Source: Adiantum capillus-veneris
Taxonomy: Eukaryota; Streptophyta; Polypodiopsida; Polypodiales; Pteridaceae
Length of the DNA stretch: 64,000 nt
Direction of reading: 5' to 3'
Assembly: GCA_014529385.2 (NCBI GenBank)
Contig: CM043952.1
Span: 58,986,119 to 59,050,118, forward strand
The notes beneath the pieces were generated by a model that had not been told where the DNA came from, did not search any database, and worked only from the letters and a program-made list of their open reading frames with translations. The number at the start of each line of letters is the position of its first letter. Position 1 is the stretch's first letter. Position numbers and translations under genes: made by a program. Shown here piece after piece: positions 11,071 through 22,725 of this stretch.

Positions 11071-12302
11071 TGAATAGGTGATTGACCATCATGGTCAAAT
11101 TTGGCCAAATGTCATGCAATTAGCTAAAAAGGGAAAGCTTACAAAAGAGATTCTACATGAAACAGGTGATTGCATACGTCTAGAAACATGATGGAATGAT
11201 CCAGTGGACTCATTGTCAGTGCATGCCTACATTACAAAATGCCAACAAAATGAGGAAATTGTAGAAGAGAAGCGCAGACGTGAGAATGCTGATGAAGGAC
11301 CATCAAAAAGAGCTTCTAAAAATGGGGGAAGAAGCGACTCAATGCCTTCTCAAACACTCTCAACACAAGGAGCATCTTCACCTGAAGTACTCATGGAAGA
11401 GTCTACAACAGGAAAGAACAAAGAGCCAACAAAAGGTAAGACAAAGGCCCAACTTATAAACTACAATCTGATATTGAGGTTGCTACAGATTTAAAGAAAG
11501 TCTTGGAGGAAAGGATCTTGAATAGAAAGATTGAGTTTACTCTGGGAGAAGTTCTTGGCATTGCAAAGCGTGAATTCCATGAGGCATCATCAAGAGGAAG
11601 AGGCAAACCCTTGCTGAAGTTTCTCGTCCACAGGTTGAAGGGGAAACCTCAAAGACATAGCTGCAAAATAAGGAGGATGATGGAGCTGTGGTAGGATGCT
11701 ACCAATCTAGTGGGAGAGTGAAGCAAGTGCATTTCTCAAATGATGATGAAGAAGTTGAAGATATTCCTAGGAGCTACTATTCACGAAGTCACTGGGCAAG
11801 GGCTACTACAGAAACTTTGGTCAAGGTAGGTGATCTTGAAGAGCCATTTGTTGCCTTGATTGACCATGGTTCAGAAATAAACATAATGTCAAAGAGTCTC
11901 TACAACAAGTGCAAATGGCCGATGGACACAGATCATGGCTGGATGGTGAAAGTGGCAAACAATTCATCCGGTGAATTGTATGCAGCATGTCCAGGTGTGA
12001 AGGTGACAATAGGTGATGTAAAGATTGACCAAAACTTCTTTGTATAGGATACATCTTCATATCATCTCATCCTTGGACAGCCCTACATTGTGGGAGTTCG
12101 AATGGAAACAAAGGTAATGGATGATGGTTCAGCATATGCTAGGATACGTAGCAAAGATGGTAAACGAGTTGTCCAATTTCTAACAGTTTTTGTAAACCAT
12201 GAAAGAAATCGTGACAACCTCAGAGAACATTCTCTACCAAAGGTAAGCAAAGAGTTTCATGATCATAGAGAAATGATGGGTTTTGGCCAAGTACAATTGT
12301 AA
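11071..12302 (+). pseudogene. G1 linker and retropepsin protease, broken
   Basis: Encodes the aspartic protease that cleaves the polyprotein. The Lys/Glu-rich linker (11204-11694) runs through two frames. The protease lies at about 11800-12110: active-site ALIDHGSEIN, where DHG replaces the usual D-S/T-G, and the second signature YHLILGQPYI. A TAG stop (12045-12047) splits the domain between these motifs without a frame change (NFFV-stop-DTSSYHL). The surrounding frame reads VQF for 40 more residues and stops at 12300. DHG is used in some gypsy groups, so it need not be a defect. Confidence 0.78.
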
Positions 12303-12379
12303 AGCGGGATTGCAGTGGTACAAAAAGAACAAGGGTCTCGCCTGATCCAAAAATAGGTGAAACTTTTTCAACGAGCTCC

Positions 12380-14329
12380 TTGGTAACAAGGAATGGATCA
12401 GTATGTTTTACAAAACCTGAAGATTTGAAGAGATGTGAGAGGCAATATGTGCATAATGTACAAATAGACATGAAAAAGAGTGGGTTGCTAGAGCCTACTG
12501 AAAATGTTTTGGGTTTGTGTGAACAAGTTTCTTTTGTAGATATTGTGGGTGAGCTTGATGCTATAATGAGATCTAGTTTGCATCTTGAAAATGAAGTTGT
12601 GGAATTTTGCTCTATGGAAATGTATCAAGTAATAGAAGCCTTTAAAAAAAACCAAACAATTGGTCCAAAAGTCCATGTTGAAACTAAGTACAAGAGTGTA
12701 GCAAAGAAGGTGAAACCAGTAGCTTCACCCTTACCACCCAACAATAGGGAAAAGATTGAGCAGGCTTCTTTACAACCAAGTTTGAGGAATCCTAAAAAGA
12801 TTGGGCATACCTTCACAAAGGAGTCTTTCCAAGAGTTGCAGATTGGTTGCGAGGAGTTTCCAACAAAGGAGGAGACAAAGTGCTTCAAAGAAATGCTTTC
12901 AAAGCATGGTAAGGTTTTTGCATTTGAGCCACATGAGATAGGATGTGTTGATCCTTCTATTGTAGCTCCTATGGTAATTTTCACAATACCTCATGTGCCT
13001 TGGAATCTACGGCTTATTCCGGTTCCAAAGGCTCATTTGCCAAAGTTAGTAGAGCTACTGAATGAGAAAATCAAAATGGGAATCTTGGAGCCTTCTTGTG
13101 CTCCATACTCAAACAGGTGGTTCACAGTTCCAAAGAAGAATGGTTCTCTACGCTTCATCCAAGATATGCAACTAGTGAACCAGGTGACAATTAGAAATGT
13201 AGGTACAGGTCCAATTGTGGATGAGTTTGCAGAGGCATTTGCAAGAAGGGCAATCTACTCAATGGGGGATCTCTACTCAGGGTATGATCAATTTCAGCTT
13301 GCAATCGAAAGCAGAGACTTGACAACCATGACGACACCTTTGGGTTTGGTAAGGATGTGTACCTTGCCACAGGGAGCAACCAACTCGGTTGTACATATGA
13401 TGAATGGGATGAATAAGGTCTTACGTGACTTTATTCCTCAAATCACAATGCCTTTCATTGATGATTTGCCTATCAAAGGATGTGAAGAAAGTGACAAAGA
13501 TGAAGCTTTGGATCTCAAGGGATGTCGTAGGTTTGTGGTAAATCACATAAATGATTGTGATAAAATTTTGTCTAGATTGGAAGAAGTGAATCTTACATTG
13601 TCAGGGAAAAAGTCTATGTTTGGTGTCAATGAAGTGCTCATTGTGGGGCACATGTGCGGGCCATATGGTAGAAAACCTTGTCCAACAAAGGTAGATGCCA
13701 TCCAAAGAATGAAAGAAACATGCACTAGCATCACTGAGGTTAGAAGGTTTCTGAGAGCATGCGTCTTCTATGTTATTTGGATTCCACATTATGCACATGT
13801 AGCTGATCCTCTTTATCAGCTTCTTAGAAAGAATCAAAAGTTTAAATGGACATAAGCACATGTAAAATCCATGAAAAAGCTAAAGGAGTTGCTCCAATCA
13901 GCAACAACGACTTTGAGAAAGGTAGACTATGAGTGTCAAAGGTCAGTAATTGTGACAGTAGACACCAATCCTATAGGGATTGGATGGGCAATAGGGCAAG
14001 ATGACAAAGAAGGACACAGGTATGTGGTAAGATTTGGAGCAAAGGTACTAAGTTCTCGCCAAAGAAACTGTCCACAGATAAAGAGAGAGTTATGGGGTAT
14101 GGTTACAGCCTTGAAAAGTGGGAAAGAGTACCTAATTGGTGCATGTGTGGTTATAGAAACAGATTTTCTACCACTTCTTGGGATGATTAAAAGCTGCTCA
14201 ACGCCAGACATTGCTATGTTGCGGTGGACTGCCTACATTAAGTCCTTAAATCCCGAGTTTAAGCACATTGCAGGTAAAGACAATACAGTGGCAGATATGC
14301 TATCAAGGGCAAGGTATGAAGATGAGTGA
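12380..14329 (+). pseudogene. G1 reverse transcriptase-RNase H, one in-frame stop
   Basis: Encodes the RNA-dependent DNA polymerase and RNase H that copy the element RNA. RT motifs in order: RLIPVPKAHLPKL, WFTVPKKNGSLRFIQD, SMGDLYSGYDQFQLAI, PLGLVRMCTLPQGATNS, catalytic FIDDLPIKG, then the connection VGHMCGPYGRKP. A TAA at 13853-13855 interrupts the frame. The same frame continues AHVKSMKKLKELLQ into RNase H (VTVDTNPIGIGWAIG; AGKDNTVADMLSRAR). Both catalytic Asp residues of the RT are present. This is the best preserved part of G1: 491 codons are open before the stop. Confidence 0.92.
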
Positions 14330-15838
14330 CTCACAAATGATTGATGAGGGAGATGATGTAGGCACAAAGTTCTATTCTATCTCTCATGTCAAAGGTAACA
14401 ATGTCTGCATGACTAATCTACTTGAATCATTCTTGAAAGAGCTTTATGAAGGTGATTGGCTTCTTATTGGAAGCTACTTGAGTACTCTAACAAAACAGGA
14501 TGATTGGTCTGAACAAGAATTCAAGAGGATACGCAGAAAAGCATATGGGTACTTTTTGAGGGATGGTTACTTGTGGAAGCATCCTAAACAAAAGGGTGCT
14601 ACACCACAACGGGTTATATGTAAAAAAGAGACTCAAGTAAAGCTCATGCAAGAGTTTCATGAGAGTCTATGGGCTGGACACAGGGGTGTGTGGGCAACCT
14701 TCTCCAAGTTGAAAGAAAAATATTGGTGGAAGGGTATGTATAAAGATGTATCTCAATTTGTAGAGTCATGCGTAACTTTTCAAATGTATTCAAATGTCCG
14801 ACATCGTGATGGATTGCACCCTACATATCCACTAGCCATGCACTATAAATGGGTTGTGGATCTAGTCACAATGCCTCTAGGACTCTGGCAGATGCTCGAT
14901 ACTTGGTTCTTGCACGAGAGAACCTAACTAACCAGGTTGAAGGAAGAGCATTAAGAGCTAAAACCACAGAAGCTGTGTGCAAATTATTTCTTGATGAGGT
15001 GATTTGCCATTATGGTTGTGTGGAAAAGATCACTACAGATAGAGGTGAGCTGGATGTTGAGGAAGCCAGGGAGTTCTTTACAAGATTAGGAATCAAGCTT
15101 TCTCTTACCACAGCTTACAACCCTGAAGGCAATGGAATGAGTGAAAGAGAGCATCCTCCTATCATCAAAGATTTGGCCAAGGCTTGCGAAGGAAGAGTTG
15201 GTGAGTGGCCAAAACTGTTACCATATGCTTTATGGGCTGATCGTACAACACATAGCTCAGTAACTGGCTACATGCCTGTGGAGTTAATGTATGGTCAAAA
15301 GCCAGTGATGCCGATTGAAGATACAATTCCCACATGGAATGTACTACCTTGGCAAGAGGGGCTTAGCAGGGAAGATCTCCTTGCATTGCGCATAAGGCAG
15401 CTAGAGAGAAGACCTCGAGACATTGAAGCTGTAAAAGAACGACTCAAAATTGCAAGGTTGAAAAACAAGGACTACTTTGATAAGCGACATCGACTCAAGA
15501 GCAAACCAATTGACAAAAGTAACTGGGTTTTAGTGTATGATAGTAGCCTTGATAACCAGCACACAGTCATGCGTAAGTTCTCAAAAAGATGGTTTGGACC
15601 GTATGTTGTAAACCATGTGAATGAAAATGCTACTTAAAGCTTGTCTGAACTAGATGGTACAGAAGTAAAGATTCCCATTGCAAGAAAAAGGATCAAAATG
15701 TTTAAGAGAAGAGGAGACAATGATCCAGAAGATATTGATGAGGAATAAGAGCAAACCACAGGTAAAGATCAAAGTGAAGATGAAGCTTTGGAATCATCCA
15801 GTGAAGAAGAAAGCAAGGAAGATGTACAAGAGGGCTGA
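14310..15838 (+). pseudogene. G1 integrase with acidic tail, frameshifted
   Basis: Encodes the enzyme that inserts the cDNA. The zinc-binding N-terminus is near 14640-14790 (HESLWAGH...ESCVTFQ; the fourth metal ligand is Phe, not Cys, so HHCC is incomplete). The core has WVVDLVTMP (first Asp), TTDRGELD (second Asp) and GMSEREH (Glu). Frames change near 14320 and again near 14880, and a TAA (15635-15637) interrupts NENAT-SLSELDG. The C-terminus reads SNWVLVYDSSLDNQ and KRWFGPYVV, a GPF/Y-like module. After another TAA at 15746 the frame ends in a Glu/Ser-rich tail at TGA 15836-15838. No chromodomain is visible. Confidence 0.88.
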
Positions 15839-15884
15839 TCTTACAAAGAAATAATGTGGCACATACCGGAGGATGTGCAGGTTT

Positions 15885-15896
15885 AGAGGGGGTGGA
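15885..15896 (+). other. Polypurine tract of G1
   Basis: AGAGGGGGTGGA lies directly before the 3' LTR start TGTCGTG. Confidence 0.75.
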
Positions 15897-16473
15897 TGTC
15901 GTGCTGTGACACGTACATAGTGGGAACGCATGCTACAAGAGTTATCTTGTAACTTTTTAGATACATAGTTATATTTTCTATAATGTACATATGCATATTT
16001 AAGTATCATAATATGCTTTCTATCTCATCCTATTATTTATCTCAAGGGTAACCTATTCTTACTTTACCATCAGAAAATACTATGGAAAAAGCGTCAATAG
16101 CTCAGCCTCTTTAACTTGGGGCAAAAAGCATTGATTCTTTATTTCTACTATCTCATTATCATCTCACACCCTAGCTAGATCCTATATCTAGGGTAAACTC
16201 CAATATATATATATTCTATGTATTTTTCTTATATTTCTTTTTAAATAGCTACTAGGAGGGAATCAAATCCTAGTGGGACACTAGGTAGCATGATTTCAAA
16301 GATACACTTATTTTAATGAATTATTGCAAGCATTATTATGAAACTTTGTCAAGGAGCAATGTCATGCTTTCATATGGCATGATGTGTCCTTTGGAATCAA
16401 ATGAAAGTCTATTCTTAGGGGACCACAGGAAGACTTTTGCTGCCAGAAATGGATCCTATTTTAATGATTTTTT
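15897..16473 (+). repeat. 3' LTR of G1, truncated
   Basis: Collinear with 7826-8406. Similarity ends in the T-run at 16467-16473, where MULE-related sequence begins. The missing portion of the LTR (about 490 bp if the 5' LTR ends at 8896) was not found downstream, pointing to a deletion at the junction rather than a simple insertion. Confidence 0.88.
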
Positions 16474-19400
16474 TGTTACTTCTTGAAAACAGATTCTATG
16501 AATTACCTTTGCAGTCAGTGAGAGAAGGTTTTGTCTTGTTGACCAGTTCGTCTACTCTGCACCCATTAACATTGAATGGTGAACATGTAAAAATGGAATC
16601 CTCGAGGTCAGGTTCTAGTGAAGAGGTCTTTTTACTGAATCATGAAGTGTGCCAGTTTTTTAAAGTTCGAATAACAAACACTAATGAAGATCAAGGCTCC
16701 CCATGAAGTGAAGCTTCTCCAATAGTTCTGGATATTGGTTCAAGTGATGTCACAAAGAATCAGACCAGTGTCATGGATATAATTCGATCAATGCCCAATA
16801 AAAACAATCTTCATTCTGCTTTGAAGAAGACTAATGAAATTGTTCAATGTAACGAGATTCCTGCTCAATACGATGGATATGTTGCATTTGAATTGCCACC
16901 AACAAGCAACGACAATACAATGGTTGGCATGGAGCAGCGTCATGATTGTCATTTGTGGACAGAATATGTCACTTGTAGTAGTGATTGATTTCCTAGTGCC
17001 ATTCGCTTCAGTAGGTGTTTAGGTCATCTCCGTTGTGTCAATGATGCACGTCCTTTCTATTTGCGAGCAAGAGTTCATAATGAATCACAATGGCGTGGTC
17101 TTCTCTCTAAAGTTATTTCCATTGGAATATTGACACCTGAGCTGGGGACAGTGGTTTGTGCCCATTGCAATCAAATGCCTTTTTGTGTTGCAACATGTCC
17201 TGCTGTTATTTATTACTGTTTGCCAAAAGATAATCAAAGAGTTACTCGATGTGCTATTCATATGGGAGAGCATAAGCACCCTTGTGTTCAGGGAAAGAAT
17301 AGGTCTGCTAAGAAAATGATAGATTCGCTTCTGCAAACTAAAGCAAACCAAGATCCTTTCACAACTACCAAGCAATTAGAACGTGTTGCTACCCAAGACG
17401 TGATAATAGATAAGCTAGCGATGGAAACTGCTGGCAAAAATGACACTATTGAAGATGGAGAGTTTTCAGAATTTCTTGATACCATTACTCCTCTATCTAA
17501 CAAGCGAAGAATAGATAGGAGCTTAGAGATTGCCAAGAGGTCAAAGCATTTCAGTGCAAAAGGTTTGGAAGCTGTCCTAGACCTCAAGAGCAGTGTAGGT
17601 ATCATTTCATTCATAGTGTACTTTTTCCTGGATAGCTTGGAGGTTCAGAGCAGCCACATGTGTTCAAACTGTCGATCATAGATCCAGGGAGTGGAGTTGA
17701 CTTGGTGAATAAGATGCGTCCAGGAGGAACTTTAGAGAAAATGTGGGTTCACTTTGATCATGTGCACCGTGTTCAAGGGTGGCCAACAATGTCTTCTCAT
17801 GTCTACGACCCATTTGTGCGTGAATTAATGACAATTGCCACCTGTGAATTCACTGTTGAAAATAAATTTGCTCAAATAGAGTTTTGGAAAATGTTAAATA
17901 AAGTGGTGCAAGATCAAGGGTATGAAAAGCCATAATTCAGAGGGTTTATGGCGGATGAATCAAATGCAAATTGGGTTGCTGTTCGGACTGTTTACTTTGG
18001 TGGGGCAAAAACAAAAATACCTTCCAAAGAACGATCATGTGGCTTTCATTGGGAGCAATCCATGATTCGACATGCAGTGAAATGTATCCGTCCATCTTCA
18101 CAAGAGGATCACAAAATCTTGTGCCTAAAATGGCGGAGTGCACCATCTGAGAATCAAGCAGACATTTGTAAAGAAGATCTACACCAATTTTGGAAGGCAG
18201 GGCATGTTGTCGATGGAGAGATGGCTTGTTTAGAGACTTGGATGGCTTGGGGGGATGTAAGAGTACAACATTGGGGAGGGATATTTGTAACACAGGATGA
18301 GTCTAGAATTTTTGTGCCCACAACAAACTTGTCTGAGGTTAAGCATGCAAGCATGCGTGCATCTATTGGTTACAAACAGAAAATAGCTTGTATGAGGCAG
18401 TTGGTGCAGACATGGCAATGGCAGTGCTACAAAGCGTCAAATACAATGCTTATCTAAAAGGTGTTAGGTTTGCTACTGGTCCTGGGATCGATGATCTCGC
18501 AAAGCGATTTTTGGGCCGATCATCAACAACGTCAGCTTCCAAATCCCTCATTGACTTGACACACTCTTCAATGTGTGAGATGGGTTTTCAAAGCCCTGAA
18601 ATGAATAGAGCTCCCTTGCAAGAGAAGAGTGTTAAGAAGAAGCGACCAACATTTGTTGATGCAGATGAGCTTCTTGATGAAGACAGTCATAGACCAGAAT
18701 TTGTGACAGTTACAAAGCCGGTTGAAGGGCCAGATGTGCATCCAGAGACTAGCTGTGGAGTTGGCAAATATTGGCACGAGGTTAATGTTCCAAAGACACT
18801 TTGGGCTATAAGAAGAACTGAGCCTGGTCGAAAGATGACTTGATTTGGGATGGTTGATAATCAGAGTGTTAGATTTGCACGATACATCAATGAAGGGAAT
18901 GACGATGTCACACGTGGAACTGCTGCTCCATGCTTTTGGGGACGCAGAAAGTGTCATGCCTCTGGTTCAAATCCAGGTGGTTTAGTGGAAGGTTTTGTGT
19001 GGTTTTGCAACTCCAATAACATGCATACATGGTGGATACATGAAATGATTGTAGGGGCTCCAGGGCCAGCACAAGGTGTTTGGCCTGTAGCGCAGGGAAC
19101 ACAATTGTTGCCAGTTGAGGTGGAGCACTTGCAAGCAAATGGATTTGTCCTTCAATCAACCAAAAAATCTATCAATTTAGGTAGTGGTTTGCGATCAAGA
19201 AATAGTGTTCCCAGTGCCTTCCATCCTAGGTATAGGGATGGGAAGATTGTTAAGTGGAGATCAAAGCTGACAAAAGATTTTCATACAAGGATTGCTTTGG
19301 GGAGCACACTTGAAAAAAAATTGGTGAAAGAAGTGATTATTGTGTGCAATGAAACACATGTTTTCTATGTCAGTACAGAGGGGTCCAAGGCAAAGGGGAT

Positions 19401-19626
19401 AACATACTCAGTGACAATCTCTGATTTTCCACGATGCACATGCGAGGACTTCCAAAAGAGAGAATAAAAAAAACAGACCTACGTGCCGTGCAAACACATG
19501 TACTATGTATTTTTTCATATTCTTGGGTTAGACTCGCATGCCCATGAGTTCATGCACCAGGCTGCTTTATCCAAGGTAGAAATTTTTTAGGCTCTGGGAG
19601 GCACTAGGGCAGTTGTGCGTCCTTAG
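16474..19626 (+). pseudogene. MULE-like SWIM zinc-finger transposase, broken
   Basis: A Mutator-like transposase, the cut-and-paste enzyme of a DNA transposon. N-terminal part in one frame (16474-17594) with in-frame TGAs at 16704 and 16986; it has a Cys/His cluster (CAHCNQMPFC, CAIHMGEHKHPC). The core has HFDHVHR (possible first Asp), GFMADESNANW (second Asp), then CGFHWEQSM, resembling the Cys/His motif between D and E in MULEs. Glu is not assigned. The C-terminal SWIM finger is CTCEDF...PCKHMYYV (19436-19515), split by one TAA (19465) but in frame. Other defects: TAA 17933, a frame change near 18385, TAG 19588. A 59-nt gap at 17595 may be an intron. No terminal inverted repeats were found. 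Classification rests on motif order only. Confidence 0.75.
17595..17653 (+). other. Possible 59-nt intron in the MULE transposase
   Basis: The frame changes here, and GTAGGT...GAGCAG gives consensus GT/AG borders. Splicing joins codons in phase 0 (DLKSS to PHVFKLS) and removes the frame change. 59 nt is at the short end for plant introns, so an insertion or deletion is the alternative. Confidence 0.4.
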
Positions 19627-19668
19627 GATACTTACACAACATGATGTTCAAATTATATACTGCACACC

Positions 19669-20740
19669 GTTGCAGTAGTTTTTTGTGGGCATTTACGTTA
19701 ACTATCAATCACCATCCTATGAGTTTTTAGGTTGCAATTTTGAAATTTTTGGGAAATGTTGAACGTAAGGCTTTGAACACATAAACTTTCCATGTATTTA
19801 ATATATTGTTGTCGTTTTTTGTTGGCATTTGGATTTACTACCAGCTTCTATCTTGGGAGTTGATACTTTTTGCATCTTTTGGCTTTGCCTTGTAAGGAAT
19901 TGTGTGAGTTCAATTCCTTAGTATGCTCTCGACTATATTTTGTTAAAAATTATAGTTTGTCAATAGCAATGTGTTTAAATGTCTACATTGTTTTTGCATT
20001 CCTTACCAACAATCGTGGTAAGGGAGTTCATGGTACGACAACACAGTTCTAAATCATATGGGTTTACCTCGTAAGAGGCACGGTAAACTATTAATTTATT
20101 TCCTTGGAAACTATTGGTCATCAACAAATATGTGTCTAAATGTTTTCAATGTCTTTGCTCGATTTAGTGCTCACTCAGATTTGGTCGTTGTAGTAGTTTT
20201 TTGTGGGCATTTACGTTAACTATCAATCACCATCTTAGGTGTTTTTAGGTTACAATTTTGAATTTTTGGGATACGTCGAACATATAAGGCTTCGAACACA
20301 TAAACTTTCCATGTATTTAGTATATTGTGGTCGTTTTTTGTTGGCATTTGGATTTACTATCAACTTCTATCCTAGGAGTTGACAATTTTTGCATCTTTTG
20401 GCTTTACCTTGTAAGGAATTGCATGAGTTCAGTTACTTAGTATGCTCTCGACTATATTTTCTTAAAAATTATAGGTCATCAATAGCACTGTGTTTGAATG
20501 TCTACACTGTCTTTGCATTCACTACCAACAACCGTGGTAAGAGAGTGGTAAGAAAGTTCATGGTTTTGAATATATTGGCTTTACCTTATACGACAACATA
20601 GTTCTAAATCATATGGGTTTACCTCGTCAGAGGCACGGTAAACTACCAATTTATTTCCTTGGAAACTATTGGTCATCAACAAATATGTGTCTAAATATTT
20701 TCAATGTCTTTGCTCGATTTAGTGCTCACTCGATTTGCTC
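19669..20740 (+). repeat. Two tandem copies of a 518-bp non-coding unit
   Basis: Unit 1 (19669-20186) and unit 2 (20187-about 20740) align along their length with scattered substitutions and a small insertion near 20540. They share stretches such as TTTGTGGGCATTTACGTTAA and GGCACGGTAAACTA. No open frame is conserved between copies. A partial third copy follows at 20761. It sits just after the MULE coding region and could belong to that element. Confidence 0.85.
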
Positions 20741-20760
20741 GCTATATGAATCCTTTGGGT

Positions 20761-20860
20761 TTTCTTTGGAAACTATTGGTCATCAACAAATATGTGTCTA
20801 AATGTTTTCAATGTCTTTGTATTTGTTTGCTCGGTTTAGTGCTCACTCGGATTTGCTTTC
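20761..20860 (+). repeat. Partial third copy of the 518-bp unit
   Basis: About 100 bp repeat the end of unit 2 at a 107-bp offset (TTGGAAACTATTGGTCATCA and on to GTGCTCACTCGG). Confidence 0.8.
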
Positions 20861-20883
20861 TCGGAGATTGGGATTCTTCGGCA

Positions 20884-21852
20884 AGAACAACCATTGGCTG
20901 GATCACCGACTATGAAACAAGAAGGTCCATGCTATGAGTGTGGAGGTGATCATTGGGCACGAACTTGTCCAAACAAGGGTCCACAAATAGAATTATTTGT
21001 ATTTTGCGAACATTGTGGGATAGACCATCTACACCAACATTGTGCTTAGAATCCAGACTACAAGGGAAAGCAACAATGAGTGTTGTAGGCGTAATGCCTT
21101 CTTCAAGAGGATCCCAGGTAGAACCCGCCATTCCTTTAAACGTGATGACTCAAGATCAAGCTCGAGAAACTGCCAAAAACAAACCAGCTGAAGAAGTCGC
21201 ATTGCCTGTTCAAACAGAATGTGAGAACATATCACTGAGAACCTTCGGAAGAAGATCATGGAAAGGCAAACGAGACAAAATGAAAGTGAAGAGGCTGAAG
21301 GAGAAAGCGACTTTGGAAACTGAATTGAATCAAACAAGAGAATAGCTTAGACAAGAGCAAGAAAGGAACAGAAACGTAAAGGGACCTAAAGAGTCAAAGA
21401 TTAACTTGGGAGGTTCAGTCTTTGTAGACAAAGTGTTTGAACCTTTGGATGCGATCTTGAAAGCTTATGATTCTAGGTTAAAGAACAACCGAACCCAAGA
21501 GGATAGATGGCTAACATATCCTCATCCAGGGTATAAAAAAGAGAGGTTGCAAATGTGCAAGGAGCTCAACCAGAAGGCCCAAGCTTTGATGGAACCAGTT
21601 CCAAATGCTCCAAAAATGAAGGTGCTAGTCCATGAAAAATTCCAAGAAATGGAAAGTCGTGGTATTGTAAACAAAGAGGAAGAGCCGGCAGTTGAGGCAC
21701 CTTTAGATACAAGGAAAGTAGACAATACCACAGATGGGGTGGGCTCACAAGTAGTGATGCCTATCGCGGAGGTAGAAGAACCGTGGCCACAATCCTTATG
21801 GGAATCGATTAGAAACCGAAAAGATGGTAGTGCAGTCAACACCTATCCCTAA
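20884..21852 (+). pseudogene. G2 gag: double zinc knuckle and linker
   Basis: Nucleocapsid part of a Ty3-type Gag. Two Cys/His knuckles lie in one frame: CYECGGDHWARTC (20930-20968) and CEHCGIDHLHQHC (21005-21043). Both are CX2CX3HX4C, one residue shorter than the common CX2CX4HX4C. A TAG at 21047 follows, and the frame shifts before 21345 (KATMSVVGVMPSS). A basic Glu/Lys stretch and a further frame (21406-21852) include DRWLTYPHPGYKKERLQM. No capsid domain lies directly upstream, so the element is 5'-truncated or split. Confidence 0.72.
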
Positions 21853-22014
21853 GATAAACATGGATCACGAATTTTTCCCAGGAGATATACGATCTCTATA
21901 CGGGGATGTCGGATATGTTGCACTGAAGAGAGTAAACCACGCTCTCTAAATACTTTTGCCATCTTTCATACGAGAATACGAGACAAAATCGGAGGTTAAA
22001 ATGGTACCGTCTCA

Positions 22015-22725
22015 GTGGAAAGCCACACCAAAAATGATGGATACCAAGAGCTTGTAGACAAAAGAAGGATGATAGCCATGCGTAAGAATCCACAAACAAA
22101 GCCAGTACCTATAAGTAAGGTGGGTGACTACTGTGAAGGAGAAGAAAGAAACACCACTTTACCACTTGAGTACAAAGGAGTAAAGATGGTTACTATATTA
22201 GATAGTGGGGCAGGAATTGCCATTGCAACCAAAGAGATATGGAAAAAATGGGGAAAGCCTGTTCTTATGAAAACTCGAATGAAACTACAATTAGCAGATG
22301 GATACATGGAGAAACCAATAGGAATATTAGAACAAATCATTGTATCCTCGTGTGGCATAGAGTATGAGCATATCTTTTCCATAATGAATTTTGACAAGAG
22401 CAGCAACTTTGATATCATATTGGGCAGACCATTCATGCATCAGCTCAAAATGGTACAAGACTGGGGCTATGACTATATCTACTTGAGACACAAAGAGGTA
22501 ACAACAAAAATCAGTGTCAAGGATCATAGTTATAGAGATGTAGTGCATACCCTAGGGGAAGACTTAAACTCCACAACTGATTTGGAAAGCAAAGCACATA
22601 TTTGGATGTATGGATCTCCTAAGAGCATAAGTCTTAGAAAGGAAGATTGCATCCTAGAGCGTTCAGTAGAAGATGAGACTTATGTACCAGAGCCATTTTT
22701 AGAGGAGTTATTTGAGCCCTTTTGA
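22015..22725 (+). pseudogene. G2 retropepsin-like protease domain
   Basis: Aspartic protease of the G2 element. Active site VTILDSGAGIAIATK (DSG at 22201-22209), flap-like LQLADGYMEKPIG, and second signature FDIILGRPFMHQ. The 236-residue frame is intact through the domain and ends at TGA 22723-22725. It probably formed part of a larger gag-protease polyprotein. The catalytic triplet is standard, so this domain looks capable of folding, but the neighbouring frames are broken. Confidence 0.78.

Larger units (their letters stand above)
7826..16473 (+). mobile_element. Ty3/gypsy LTR retrotransposon G1 (broken)
   Basis: A gypsy-order element: LTR, long leader, gag with zinc knuckle, protease, RT, RNase H, integrase, polypurine tract, 3' LTR. 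The two LTR copies match over about 578 bp with roughly 22 substitutions by hand count (near 4%). The 3' LTR is cut at 16473, so the target duplication cannot be confirmed; the left flank is AACGT. Stops and frameshifts affect every gene. The gag tail (LRTNFGKGGM) and the integrase region (AYNPEGNGM, YALWADRTTHSSVTGY) define a distinctive gypsy group. There is no chromodomain; the reading frame ends in an acidic tail. Confidence 0.92.
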
